From Cotesia glomerata (Eukaryota > Arthropoda > Insecta > Hymenoptera > Braconidae): a stretch of DNA of 64,000 bases. A model generated the notes under the pieces. It was not told where the DNA came from. It made no database searches and saw only the letters and a list, made by a program, of their open reading frames with translations. The stretch's first letter is position 1, and every line of letters starts with the position of its first letter. This document shows, one piece after another, positions 45,769 to 56,930 of the stretch. The stretch is from positions 11,777,961 to 11,841,960 of the forward strand of contig NC_058165.1 in the NCBI RefSeq assembly GCF_020080835.1, written 5' to 3'. Made by a program: the position numbers and the translations under genes.

Positions 45769-46870
45769 GTAGACAGATCGTGAAATTAGACAGTTCGTGA
45801 ACTGTCTAAGCATTTCTAGACAGTTCATGAACTGCAGCCAGATCATGTAATAGTCGATCAGTTACACGAAGTGGCTAAAATTTTTAGACAGTTCATGAAA
45901 TGCAATTAGCCCTTAAACAGATCGTGTAATGTTTCAAAATTACATGATATATTTAAATTTTTTAGACAGTTCACGAAATGTCTAATAGCTGTTTTGCCGA
46001 TCGTGAAATACACCAAAAATCTTGTTCCAGCTGGCTTTCAGTTCTTTGAACGTGATGACATAATCTTGGAAAAACTTCTTTCTCTTAGAGAAGCAGTGAA
46101 AAATTGCAAGGGAGGGCAAGGATTTTTTCAATGCTCATGCAGAGCTTCTGACGTTTTGTATAATAGTAGATGTCACTCGAGTTTACCATGTGTAAATGAA
46201 CAAAAAATAAAATTTTTTTCTTTAATTCAATGACATTGGCTGCTACAACTAATATCTTGTAACTTTCCCAATTTGGAACCCTTGCCGGATTAGACAATTG
46301 TTTGACCTTCTGACTACTCACATGGCAGAATTTAGGCGACTTGAACAGCGATTGGGGCCAGAGAAGATATATTATTTTTCAGGAAGAAAGAACGACTTAT
46401 GAGCGCTCGTCTCCAGTCGAAATGAATAGCTGGTGATGAATTTTAATCATCAACGAAGCCGTAATATTAAAAAAAAAAATAATTTTATTAATTAATTTTT
46501 ACGAGAACGTTACAATCTTATCTTTTTTTAGTTGTTTCCTTTTTAGAAATCCGTTGTTCCTAGATATTTCACGATCGGCAAAACAGCTATCAGACATTTT
46601 ATTAACTGTCTAAAAAATTTAGACATATCATGTAATTTTGGAACATTACACGATCTGTCTAAGGCCTAATTGCATTTCATGAACTGTCTAAAAATTTTAG
46701 CCACTTCGTGTAACTGATCGACCATTACACGATCTGGCTGCAGTTCATGAACTGTCTAGAAATGCTTAGACAGTTCGTGAACTGTCTAGAAATGCTTAGA
46801 CAGTTCGTGAACTGTCTAGAAATGCTTAGACAGTGCACGAACTGTCTAATTTCACGATCTGTCTACGACA
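45765..46870 (+). mobile_element. Ginger-like DNA transposon, long TIRs
   Basis: Ends TGTCGTAGACAG and CTGTCTACGACA; the arms extend about 235-310 bases, 45765-46003 and 46560-46870. Four-base flanks are TATA on both sides, in a (TA)n context. Ginger elements have TGTNR ends, long TIRs and 4-bp duplications, which fits. The right arm has three extra copies of the 28-base unit attgtctagaaatgctta-like, so it is longer. The interior carries a coding scrap only. Confidence 0.6.
45994..46400 (+). pseudogene. Cys-rich protein remnant in the Ginger-like element
   Basis: The first frame reads KNLVPAGFQFFERDD, LSLREAVKNCKGGQGFF, QCSC, RCHSSLPCVN, a cysteine-rich pattern like the short C..C.C..C module near the end of KRBA2/SCAN-type integrase-like transposase proteins. 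It stops at 46231. A second scrap near 46323 reads AEFRRLEQRLGPEKIYYFSG. No integrase core is seen, so the link to Ginger integrase is not proved. Confidence 0.4.
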
Positions 46871-46879
46871 TATATATAT

Positions 46880-48495
46880 GGGGCATTCTACGCCAAGTCA
46901 ACCAGTTTTGGCCCTGACCCCTTTTGATTTGGCTGAAAGTTTACCATCCTTTTCTACCCTATCAAAAACGTCTCATAATTTTTTCAAATTTTTTTACCCA
47001 ACCAAAAAAAAGTTATGAATTTTTCGAAAAAACCGCTTTTTTATTTTTAAATTGCCATAAATTTTTCAAAAATTGACTCATTGGGATGTTATTTTTTCAA
47101 AATTTTTCTTATTAAATGTTCTTTTTGGAAAAAAATATAAAAAAATTATTGAAGCCTATCTTCATCGTTATTTTTGAAATTTTTTGAAAAAACTCCGAAT
47201 TTCTTGATGATAACCATTTTTAATTTCTTTTTTCTTTATTTCATATAAAACTTTGAAATTTTTTACAAATATCCGAAATTTTCAGAAAGGTGTTTTTTCG
47301 ATTTCTATTTTTTTTTTCAATTGAAAAAAAAAAAAAATTTTTTTTTTAATCTTATTTTTCATAACACCGGTTAAAAAATTTCCGGGAATCCTCAAAAAAA
47401 AAAGTATAGCAGCAAAAGTTGAACAAGTAAATCATCGAGAAAATTAATTTTTCAAAAAACAAAAGAAAATTGAAAAAAAATTGTTTTTTTATTTATTGCT
47501 TAATAAATGGTGAGCATTCAAATAAACAATCCTCCAATAATCTGAGTTTTGTGTTGCTAAAAACGCTTTCATCAAATGGTTTAATACATGATTATAATGT
47601 CTCAAATGCAATAATTCTTAAACTGATAAAGACATTTTTGTAACACCAACCGCGAAACTTGGATTTTTGAGCTATAGTTAGAAGGGGTAAAATGATGGAT
47701 TTCTGGCCATCTATAGTTGAGTCTACTTTTCACGCACACGTAAGGATAAGTGACATCTCTCTCTTCATCTGTCTTTACATTTCCGCATGGATGCTAAAAA
47801 GTACTATAGGATATTTAGTTTCGTTTCTTTCCTACAATCGTCCGCCAGGGAGAGTATAAATCGAAAAAAAAATCTTGGCGACAAGTCGATTCTTGTAAAC
47901 AATTTTACTAATATTTTAGTTTGTCATTTATTTACGTGTGACAGTTCATAAATGAATAAAATTTTATTTGCACCCTCTAAAATCCGAGTTTCGCCGTTGC
48001 TAACAAAAAATTTTGTTCGATACAAATCCGCAAAAGTTGGCATTTTGGTAATAAACTTGAAGTGATGACACTCGTCTGAGATTATAAATACATTCTCAAC
48101 AAAACCATGCACTCATAATTTCAGCCTCGTGACGTCACTTCAAGCTTACCAAAATACCTACCTTTGCGCATACGTATCGAAAATAACTATTACCTTAGCT
48201 AAGCAAGAAAATGTTCTTTAACTTAATATTATTTCTGAAGATGGCACTTGATCAGTTTTTTTTTATGAAGAAGATTCATAGGTGGCGCAAACTATCATTT
48301 CTCGAAGCAGTTTAGAGCAATTTAAAAATAAACTTGGACCTTCGCAAGGATTAATAATTTAAAAAGCAATTCTGAGAAGCTTACCTGGTTAACTTTTAGT
48401 TCTATATTTTTTTTTGTTTTTTAATTTTCTTTGTTTTTAAAAAAATTAATTTTCTCGATATAATTTTCTCGATATAATTTGGCGTGGAATGCCCT
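46880..48495. mobile_element. TIR element in (TA)n, 1.6 kb
   Basis: GGGGCATTCTACGCCAA at 46880 is mirrored by TTTGGCGTGGAATGCCCT at 48495. TA repeats flank both sides, so the duplication cannot be measured. The interior is rich in A/T runs and lacks a coding motif. Family not assigned. Confidence 0.7.
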
Positions 48496-48514
48496 ATATA
48501 TATATATATATATA

Positions 48515-48892
48515 TTAGGGTGTGCCAAAATGTAACTTCCGTGGAGACCTTTTAAAATTGGAATTTTAAGTTCCACTTTTAACAGCAGCTGTGTTTGGGC
48601 ATTTCCTAAGATATTTTAGAGTGAGAGGATTCATTTGATAATTTATAGGATTTTTAACAGGAGATTTTATTGGGTGCTTCCGGCCAAATTTTGAATTTTC
48701 ACCGGAAATGCCTAAACTAAGCTTCTGTTAAAAAATTCTATGAAAATCAAATACTTCGTCTCACACCAAAATATATTTTGGTGTGAGACGATGTAGTTGA
48801 TTTTCATAGAATTTTTTAACAGGAGATTTAATTGGGTACTTCCGGCCAAATTTTGAATTTTCACCGGAAATGCCCAAACTAATTACCAGAAG
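48515..48892. repeat. Element with ~105-bp hairpin, truncated
   Basis: A block beginning tagggtgtgccaaaatgtaa holds two direct copies of gcttccggccaaattttgaa (one as acttccgg..). A near-perfect hairpin at 48722-48829 has its axis at caccaaaatatattttggtg. The R1-clade 3' end at 48893 cuts it. Confidence 0.7.
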
Positions 48893-49110
48893 GAAGAGCA
48901 GTCGCTATATCCTCCCCCCACGAAGTAATGCCTAACGGCGGTTTCCATGAGGGATTAGAGGAAAGAGGAAAGGGGTTTAGGGTTTAGTGGGTAGGGGCGT
49001 TAGCGTCGAGTTTTAGTATGACGCTGCGTCGAGTCGCCACATATCCAGGCCAAACAGCTACGCCTAGAATCCGTAAAAAGGATTCCCCCCCCCTAAGGGA
49101 AAAAAAAAAA
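48893..49110 (+). mobile_element. R1-clade (Waldo-like) 3' UTR fragment, copy 2
   Basis: Only the last ~220 bases: ccagaaggaagagcag, then ggggtttagggtttagtggg, then the A run followed by (AC)n and (ATAC)n. Very short 5'-truncated insertions are usual for non-LTR elements. Confidence 0.8.
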
Positions 49111-49133
49111 CACACACACACACACACACACAC

Positions 49134-49181
<48 letters not shown>

Positions 49182-49208
49182 TACATACATACATACATAC
49201 ATACATAC
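49111..49208. repeat. (AC)n-(ACAT)n microsatellite, Waldo target type
   Basis: AC repeats pass into acatacatacat and then cagacatacggacatcatcg, the phrase that follows the same tract in repeat Z at 55.93 kb. Confidence 0.85.
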
Positions 49209-49929
49209 AGACATACGGACATCATCGCGAAAACATTCATTTCATAAATTATTAAAATCTTTTGAATCAATTCTTAGTTCTATACGATTAAATAATTCAC
49301 AATTGACATTTTATATTTTAATGTATAAATATAATAATAATATAAACTTTACAGAAACTGTCAAGCAACAGCATGATGATTTCAAAAAAGGCGCTATTGG
49401 CAGCGCAATAAATAATAAGTGCAGAAAGTTAAGGTGTGAAAAAAAAGCTCTCAAGCAAAAAGTACGTATTGATTGGAATAAATGTAATTTTTATTTCATA
49501 ACGATAATTAAATATTTTTATTGTTTCAGAAAAATAAAAATCCGAACGATAATGATGGAAAAGAAGATTAGTTTTATTCTTAATATTATTATTATTTTTC
49601 ACATTAAAACAATTTTATTATTTTCACTTATATAACTGAAACTAATTTTAAAAATTTTTTAAATTACAATTAAAACATATGTTATTTCATAATTATTATT
49701 TAATTTTAAAATTACTTCTAATGCATTATTTAAAAATATTCTAATGCATCATTATGTACAATTGTTCTTTTTTATATTTTTTTGGATTATTATCTTAAAC
49801 AGTAGAGTTTAAAAAATAGCAAAAATATAAAAATACATGTAAAAAAATACATTTAAATAACTTTCAATGTACATATTCCCTCATATATCCTAAATGTATT
49901 TTAAACGTACTCAGAGGTGTATTTCAAAC
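49209..49929. other. AT-rich stretch, possible coding scrap near 49.36-49.46 kb
   Basis: An open stretch reads ETVKQQHDDFKKGAIGSA and then NKCRKLRCEKKALKQK, charged and possibly a transposon protein scrap. I do not recognise it. Confidence 0.3.
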
Positions 49930-50141
49930 ATATACCTGTCTATATTTGGATGATATTCGATGATATCAGAAACTTACATCCCCGGATATATCTCTGGATA
50001 TATCCCTGTATTAATCCTGATCACACTCCCGGATATATAATAAATATATACCGAGTATATCCTCGGATATATGTGACATATATTCCGAGATATATCATAA
50101 ATAAATTCCGAAAAAACATCACCGGATATATCTCGAATCTA
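49930..50141. repeat. Degenerate ggatatatc repeat, left of TA-MITE
   Basis: Many copies of cggatatatc and ctgggatatatc-like palindromic words. Similar sequence resumes after the MITE at 51945-52170, so the MITE split one repeat region. Confidence 0.6.
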
Positions 50142-51944
50142 CCCGACTAGAATTTTAGTAAGGCATGCCGAAAAATCAGTTCGGGGCGAAGTTGGCTTTC
50201 CGAACTTAGGCTAGCCCAATTCGGATCTTATTTGTTTTGAATTAGGTAAGTCGAACATTGGTATGCCAAAAGAATTCCACATTCGATGTAATCTCGTAAT
50301 AGTTTGGCACTGCCTAAGTTCGGCATATCATGGATTGCCTAATTAGTACGAAATAACGGTAACCAAAGGTTTACCGAAGTTTGGTTTACCAAGCTCGTGC
50401 TCACTTAGGCAAACCTGTGGCAATACCTAAGTTCAGCATATCATGGATTTCCTAATTAGTATGAAATAACTGTAACCAAAGGCTTACCGAAGTTTGGTTC
50501 ACCAAACTCGGGCTCACTTAGGCGAACCTGTGAAAATGCCTAAGTTAGGTATATCATGGATTGCCAAACTGTTATGAAATAACAGTAACCAAAGGCTTGC
50601 CGAAGTTTGGTTCACCAAGTTCGGGCTCACTTCGGAAAATCTGTGGCAATGCCTAAGTTCGGCATTTCATGGGTTGCCAAACTGTTATGAAATAACGGTA
50701 ACCAAAGGTTTACCGAAACTTGGCATACCACGATCGAGCTTCTTTAGGCAAAACTGTGGAAATGCCTAAGTTCGGTATATCATGGATTGCCAAACTGTTA
50801 TGAAATAACGGCAACCAAAGAGGCTTACCAAAGTTCGATTCACCAAGCTCGGGCCCATTTAGGCAAACCTGTGGCAATGCCTAAGTTCGGAATGTCATGG
50901 ATTGCCAAACTGGTATGAAATAACGGTAACCAAAGGATTACCGAAGTTTGATTCTCCGAGCTCGGCCTCATTTAGACAAAACTGTGGCAATGCCTAAGTT
51001 CGGTACGCCATGAATTGCCAAACTGATACGAGATAACGGTAACCAAAAGCTTACCGAACGGTAACTAAAGGTATTCAGAAGCTTGGTCTATCAAAATGAA
51101 ACTTGACTAGGTAAAGCTGTGGCAAGTTCTCACTTAGGTATAATATCGGAATTCCTAATTCGACCGTTGCAACGGTAACCGAATGTTTGCCGAAGTGTCG
51201 GGCTTATAAGTATCTTGAGGCAAAAGGTCGCGCTCGGCGTAGCGTCGCGGTATGGTATAGGGCTCTCGTGCGTCGGGTACAGTGTTCGAGTCTCGCGTTC
51301 GACATGTAAAATTTTTAATAATTAATAATTATTAATTATTATTATTCTTAGGGTGAGTGTGAGGTAAATTTAAGTATTGTGTGTGACTAATGTATCTAAC
51401 TCCATCATCTCCTTCCCCCATGACCCATAAAAACGACCAATCAAAATAAAACTTCTTCATAGTAAGAAAAACCCTAAAAAGCAAAAAAATGACCGAAAAT
51501 ATAAAAAAAAATAATACTAAATAGAAAAAAAAAATTTTTTTATTTACTTAATATTCAAAAAATTTTGTCCTAAAGTCGATATTTATATTTAAAATTTAAA
51601 AAATAAATTAAAAAAAATAAGCATTCAGTATTATTAATTTTTGCTTTATAATAAAAATAGCTAAAAACAAAGAAAGGATTCAATTTGGATTGTTCCGTGC
51701 GAATTTAGTTTCTGAATTACTACCTAGGTAGGTAGCCAAATTCGGACCGAATGAGGCTTAGATAGTCACCAGCAAGTGTGGTTTCCAAGCCACCGCCTAA
51801 GTCGGAAGCCAAGTTAGGCCCAAACTCGCGACTGCGTTATTTCCGGGACGTGGGCCAACTTTGGCTTCCTGGTTTGGCGCGAGCTTGGAATTCGGCATGC
51901 CTAATTCGAAACGAACCACCACCGAACTTAAATTTCTGGTCGGG
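50142..51944. mobile_element. TA-flanked MITE, 1.8 kb, with 113-bp tandem repeats
   Basis: TA-CCCGACTAGAA at 50140 and TTCTGGTCGGG-TA at 51946, with further similarity around ggcatgccgaa. TA duplication as in Tc1/mariner MITEs. Between about 50300 and 51060 six to seven tandem units carry ggtaaccaaaggcttaccga and gcctaagttcggcatatcat, spaced 111-115 bases. Confidence 0.75.
51226..51300 (+). repeat. tRNA-like segment inside the 1.8-kb MITE
   Basis: A B box (GTTCGAGTCTC) follows a D-arm-like tggtatagggc about 35 bases upstream, in a GC-rich island. The cloverleaf is weak. Confidence 0.35.
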
Positions 51945-52170
51945 TATCTCTAGATATATCCTGAGTATATCACTGAGAAATTCGCGGATAAATCCTGATA
52001 TACTCTAGGATTTATGCTGAATTATATATCCTAGAATAAATGCTGAGATATATGAGTTGTGCATATATCTTTGGGCAAATTAGAGTATATCCGGTATATA
52101 TTCTAGCATATATAATTTCATATATGCTTGCATATCTTTCCAGAATATATACGAGAATATATAGTTTTCC
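51945..52170. repeat. Degenerate ggatatatc repeat, right of TA-MITE
   Basis: Continues the left flank with ctagatatatcctgag and similar words. Confidence 0.6.
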
Positions 52171-52880
52171 GTGGGGGATTGATATTATTGGGAAAATCGC
52201 CCCTTTGCGGCCTAATGACGAAAATGGCTGTTAAAATTATTGTTTTACTTAATCGTAAAGCTTGGGATTTTAAATGTATTTTCCGTCTAATTTTTAAATT
52301 GATCATTGGACTTAGGGGTAGCTTTGAAACACGATAACTTGCGAAAAAATTTGGACTGCCGAATGGTGCATCTTTTTTGCATACTGTTTTTATTAAAAAG
52401 ACCTGAAGACCGGTACTCTTTATTTTTGTAATCGCTGTAATCGACAGCGACGTGTATTTTCCAATACTTTTAGTTTTCGAGAGACAGACAGTTCAGAAAT
52501 TGTTTCGTATAGTCGAATCTTTTTCAGATATTTCAAATTATTTTATGACAGAACTTAGAAACTTTTTCTCTATTCGTTCAAGTATCAAAACAATTTTCGG
52601 ATTATACTTTTGAATCTTGTTTACCAAAACAAACTACAGTATTCGGGTTCTTTCCTGCTTTTGTTCATTTTTATTTATCAACTCTTATTTTTCTAATCAC
52701 TTAATTGTTCTAACCGATTCAATAGTTTTATAAGTATATTTTCGAATCACAAACATTCTCTTAGCTGGATCCTTATAATTTTATGCAGCTCGTTCAAATG
52801 GAAGGATTGAAAGGTTAACGAACCAGTCAATGGCAAACGTGATGTGAACTTGTCGTTGAAGGCTAAAGCCTGATGAAGAC
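52171..52880. other. Unannotated sequence, moderately AT-rich
   Basis: No coding motif. Less repetitive than the neighbours and may be unique host sequence. Confidence 0.4.
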
Positions 52881-52884
52881 AGCT

Positions 52885-52944
52885 TATATATACTCTGACT
52901 CTAAAACTCCATGACTACTTTCTGGCAATTACTATACCATCGAG
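52885..52944 (+). promoter_or_regulatory. Candidate TATA promoter and non-coding first exon
   Basis: TATATATA at 52885-52892; the stretch then runs to a strong splice donor, CGAG|GTAAGT at 52945. A possible acceptor (gcttgaacag) precedes 53167. Signal is suggestive only. Confidence 0.3.
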
Positions 52945-53166
52945 GTAAGTCTGCTTTCTCTTTTCATATTGGTTGTTACGTGTTGTATTTTTCGTATATG
53001 ATTTAAAACATGTGAGTATATTGAAAATATTTTAATTTTTTATATAACTGTCACTGTATTTTAAATGAATATTATTGCTTTATGTATTCAAAATATACTG
53101 AAAAAGTTTTTTGCTTCCTAAAGCTATGATCATAATCATTTTTTACTTCAATTGATGCTTGAACAG

Positions 53167-53240
53167 AACGAACAGACTAAAAACAGTGGTTGAGAATGAA
53201 GATACTCTACCATGTATCATTGGTGATATCATCGGTTTGA
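53167..53240 (+). pseudogene. Possible second exon with signal-peptide-like start
   Basis: After the acceptor-like gcttgaacag, the first ATG (53196) reads MKILYHVSLVISSV and then TGA. A basic residue followed by a hydrophobic run looks like a secretion signal, but it stops after 14 residues. Either the gene is broken or the match is chance. Confidence 0.2.
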
Positions 53241-53961
53241 TAACCATCAGCAATATTATAAGTTGAAAAATGAAATTACGAAAAAACAGATCAAAGTGTT
53301 GCTATTCAAATTTCGCTGTAACTTAGTAATTTTGAATCATAACTTTTCAACGAAGATGACCCTCTTTTCAAAATTTTCCAATAAACATTGACAAAAAAAG
53401 TCACAATTGATCAGATTTGATACGTCATTGGTTGTTGAGGTTTGCTCAGTTCAAAAATCGATATTTGGATTCGAAAATTACTGATAAAAAATAGAATATT
53501 AACGTACATAGTTGCTGTCAGTTGAAACAGTGAAAATTAGTATATTTAATAAATACTCTTTTATTGAAAGTGACTTGATATATCAACAAAATAGATAACA
53601 TATATTTCAAATTTGCGTTTAATCACTTTAACTTGTAAAATTAGCTACTCTGCAATAGATTAATAACATGAAATAAAAAAAAGGTCGTAACCGGATAAGA
53701 CACAGAAAATACCCCCAGTTTGATTGAACTCATCTCTTTATAAATATTTTAACGGAGTATTGGCTCTAATGTGAAACGCATTGAAGACTAAGAAAGAAAG
53801 ATTATATTTAGAAAAAAATTTTATTCATTAAGCTGCTTAATGACGTCTAAAAAATACATATGTATATTTTTCGGTGCTGAAAGATTTTATAAAGGTTTTT
53901 TTCAAATTATTTTCAAATTTACACTCTAATCATTTTTTCATAACACATTTTTTTATCGTTC
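53241..53961. other. AT-rich stretch, nothing recognised
   Basis: No coding motif or clear repeat. Confidence 0.4.
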
Positions 53962-54216
53962 TTAGAATGCTTCATCGATTGCTGCCATAAACTTCGAAAT
54001 CGGTTGATCCATTCGAAAGTTATCGTTGCCACAAAGTTTCTCAAAAAGGGCTTTTTTAAAATGAAAATTTTGTTCTATCGCCCCAAACTTTTTCGTCCAT
54101 CTATCGCATGTCGCATTATCCGGCCGTAGAGTAGGAATAGAGTGAAGGGCACATGGCAGAGCAGCCAAGGCCAATATGGTGGCGCCCATAGCTCGCATCA
54201 GCTTACCGTATAGCAT
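53962..54216 (-). CDS. Hypothetical 84-residue frame
   Basis: ATG at 54216 to stop 53962. The first 27 residues include a hydrophobic run (ATILALAALPCAL) that could be a signal peptide or membrane segment, and the rest is soluble (RWTKKFGAIEQNFHF). No family recognised, no splice sites or promoter seen. It may be chance. Confidence 0.2.
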   Translation of the reverse strand: MLYGKLMRAMGATILALAALPCALHSIPTLRPDNATCDRWTKKFGAIEQNFHFKKALFEKLCGNDNFRMDQPISKFMAAIDEAF

Positions 54217-54414
54217 TTATATTCAAATGCAATGTGGCACATTCATAAGTCTACCAGTTACTTCTTTACCCCTCTAACACGTCTATCGTAACTAAATATA
54301 CCATTAGACATATTAAAGCAAATTTTTTAAGGGAGTTGGGAAAGAGCGGATAGGGGAAAGGGGGGACCTACTCAGTGGGAATTTTTCCGTAATTGAAAAA
54401 ATAATCAGACAGCC

Positions 54415-55675
54415 TTACTAATTGCAAGTATACCAGTAACTTCTCTACCAACATTTGAGTCAACCAATCAGAAAATCTACCCGTAAACAACTTTACCGTG
54501 AAACGACTCCCCACCTTATTAATCCCGCAATATTTCTCATGACCAAAATTTCTCAGCTATAATTTTTCATGACAAAAATTTCTCATCGCTAAAATTTCTC
54601 ATACCAATAATTTCTCATCACTAAAATTTCTCATGAAAAAAATTTCTCACCCCTAAAATTTCTTACATCAATAATTTCTCATCCCTAAAATTTCCTAAAA
54701 ATATCAATATTTTCTTAAACACTATAAATTCTAAATGATATGAATGTGTGTTTATTCGACATTAGACCAACACAAACGCGGATAATCGTGTTGCGCCCTT
54801 TCAACATGGTTTTTGTGTGAGTTTATTCGACATTAGACCAACACAAACGCGGGTAATCGTGTTGCGCCCTTTTAACATGGTTTTTGTGTGTGTATATTCG
54901 ACATTAGCAATGAGTCATTTAATTTAAAGCTTACAGCATTAGCATTATAGCATTAAATTAAACATAAGATAAATTACATGATAAATTTTGTCCTTGAGAA
55001 ATTTTGACAATGAGAAATTTTTTACTTGAGAAATTTTCTACTTGAGAAATTTTTTACTTGAGACATTTGATTAGATAAATTATGTCATGAGAAATTATTG
55101 CTTGAGGAAAAAGGGGTAGTCGCCCCGTGAAACAACTCTACCAGATTGAACTTCTATTATGTGTCAAACTATACCATAACAATCTCTTTCATTAATATCC
55201 CTACTAAAATTAACGTCAACCATATAAAAGCCTACCATTTTACATCTCTATCAATTTAATATCTACCAGAAACAACTCAACCATATAAGAGCTATGCCGA
55301 AGTTAATTAATACCAAAAAATAACTCTATATTAATACAGCTCTATCACATGTTAGCTGACACTTGTTAACAGTGTTAGAGCTGTGTTAAGATAGAATTAT
55401 TTATTGGTATGAATTAATTTTGGTATAGTTGTCATGTGATTAAGTTATTTCTGGTAGAACTTAAATTGACAAAGATGTAAAATGGTAAGCTTTTATATGG
55501 TTAACATCAATTTTAGTAGAGATATTAATGATAGAGATTGTTATTGTATAGTTTGACACATAGTAGAGTTTCAATCTGGTAGAGTTGTTTTGCGGAAAGG
55601 TTTTTTACGGGTAAATTTTCTGATTGGTTGACTTAAATGTTGGTAGAGAAATAACTGGTATACTGAGAATTGAAA
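54415..55675. mobile_element. Foldback element with ~240-bp+ arms, split by a MITE
   Basis: Right arm 55375-55670 mirrors left arm 54420-54510 plus 55125-55370. Shared outward words: ccagtaacttctctaccaac and ccaatcagaaaatctacccg; inward: caactctaccagattgaact. The axis is near 55373. No gene. Confidence 0.85.
54512..55125. mobile_element. MITE inserted in the foldback, 9-bp target duplication
   Basis: CCGTGAAAC lies on both sides (about 54503 and 55119). Ends are CGACTCCCC and GGGGTAGTCG. Subterminal arrays of aaatttctca on the left and tgagaaattt on the right face each other. Inside is a duplicated ~75-base unit with cgacattagaccaacacaaa. A 9-bp duplication fits a MULE-type element. Confidence 0.65.
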
Positions 55676-55864
55676 GGGCTGTCTAGTGTTCAGCCAATTC
55701 GGAGATATTTTGAAAAAATAAAACAAAATATTTTTTTTTTGCAATTTCTTGAAATCTACCGATCCGTATTGGTTACAATTTACCATAAATCTAAGTTTGG
55801 CGAAGCCCTTTCAAATGACACCAACTGCGATCAAATCGGTCAAGCCGTTCAGAAGTTAAAGAGG

Positions 55865-55924
<60 letters not shown>

Positions 55925-55945
55925 GACGTACGGACATCATCGTAA
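55676..55945 (+). mobile_element. Repeat Z, second copy, left/middle part with (AC)n
   Basis: gaaatctaccgatccgtatt, then ggcgaagccctttcaaatga, then gaggtttacacacac and an (AC)n tract at 55868-55922, then gtacggacatcatcg. It matches 18.8-18.93 kb. Here no R1-clade element is present; a coding remnant follows. Confidence 0.7.
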
Positions 55946-55957
55946 AAATAGTCAAGA

Positions 55958-56690
55958 TTGTGACTTTGTATGAAAAGTGTTTCAATATGGAAGTTGCTCT
56001 CAATTTAAAAAATTGGATACCCAATGTTGTTTGTGGTTCATGCTATAACATTATTAACCGATTTGAGAAACACCAGGACAAAGAGAAACTTAAATTTAAA
56101 ACTCCAGCTATATGGAAGAAGCCTCTTGGTGCAAATGACTGCTACTTTTGTACGACAAAAGTTGAAACTGCAGGCCGAATCCATAAGGACAAAATTTTGT
56201 ATTCTCCTGCTTCAGGTGTGCAACAACCAGTTGCAAACTTTATAGAAGGTTCAGAAGATGATACGTCAAAAGACAGCCTGACCAGTGCATTCGATACAAT
56301 GGAAGTCGACGTCGATCCTGAGAATGTAGCTCTTAATGACGAAGAGTCTGCTACTGGTAGTGAATCCGATTTCAGTGAACCTGATGAAAAAGTTCCTTCG
56401 AGCAGTGAAGAAGAGTACAGGCCGATCGGTGAAGAGAAAAGGTAAGAAACATACGACCAAAAAACATCTAAATGATTCATTAAGAGAAGCTAAGCACTCA
56501 AAAGAAGCGGCTGAAATATTGGCTTCGAGTATGAAAAGGAGAAATATTCTGGCAAAAGGTATTAAAGCTTCATTTTATCGGAATTGAGAGGAGGCTTTTC
56601 GTAAATTTTTTGAAAAAGAGGAAGATTTGCTTTTTTGCACTGATGTTAAAGAACTTGTAGATGAATTAAAGCCGAATATATGTCGTAGTC
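55958..56690 (+). pseudogene. Transposon-type gene remnant (W..P..DCYFC protein)
   Basis: The frame reads NWIPNVVCGSCYNIINRF, FKTPAIWKKPLGANDCYFC (zinc-binding-like Cys pairs), then an acidic linker (SEPDEKVPSSSEEEYR). A frameshift near 56445 moves to KHTTKKHLNDSLREAKHSK and KRRNILAKGIKASFYRN, a stop at 56586, then EEAFRKFFEKEEDLLFC and DVKELVDELKPN. I know this order (..W.EP..H..DCYFC, then D.VRDL.L.K..AE.L.S, FYR.R, DLC.C.DV..L..ELG) from repeated insect proteins of mobile origin. Function is unknown. Three lesions and no C-terminus. Confidence 0.6.
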
Positions 56691-56930
56691 TTTTTGCAAA
56701 ATCCGTCATTTCATGAAATACCTAGGCACTTCCAGAAGCGTCGGCGTTTAATGAAAAATATTTAAATTGCATTATCAGCCTAGGTATTTTATGAAATGAC
56801 CACTTTGTGCCGGCATCTCGTGTTTAAAGCCAAAATATATAATCAGACGTATAAAACAGTTGGGCTTTTCATGGAATACTTATTATACATCTTGGCACGT
56901 TGAATAAAGGAAAAAAAATTAATAACATTA
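56691..56930. repeat. Inverted repeat around cctaggtattt
   Basis: catttcatgaaatacctagg near 56708 and cctaggtattttatgaaatg near 56780 are inverted copies about 70 bases apart. Possibly the ends of a small element. Confidence 0.55.

Noticed and set aside
49018..49635. 205-codon plus-strand frame with Thr-His run
   Set aside because: 3' UTR of R1-clade copy 2 and AC microsatellite read through; only a small later stretch could be coding.
54540..54720. CRISPR-like short repeat array (aaatttctca)
   Set aside because: Irregular 15-20 base spacing, mirrored by an inverse array on the right; it is MITE subterminal sequence.
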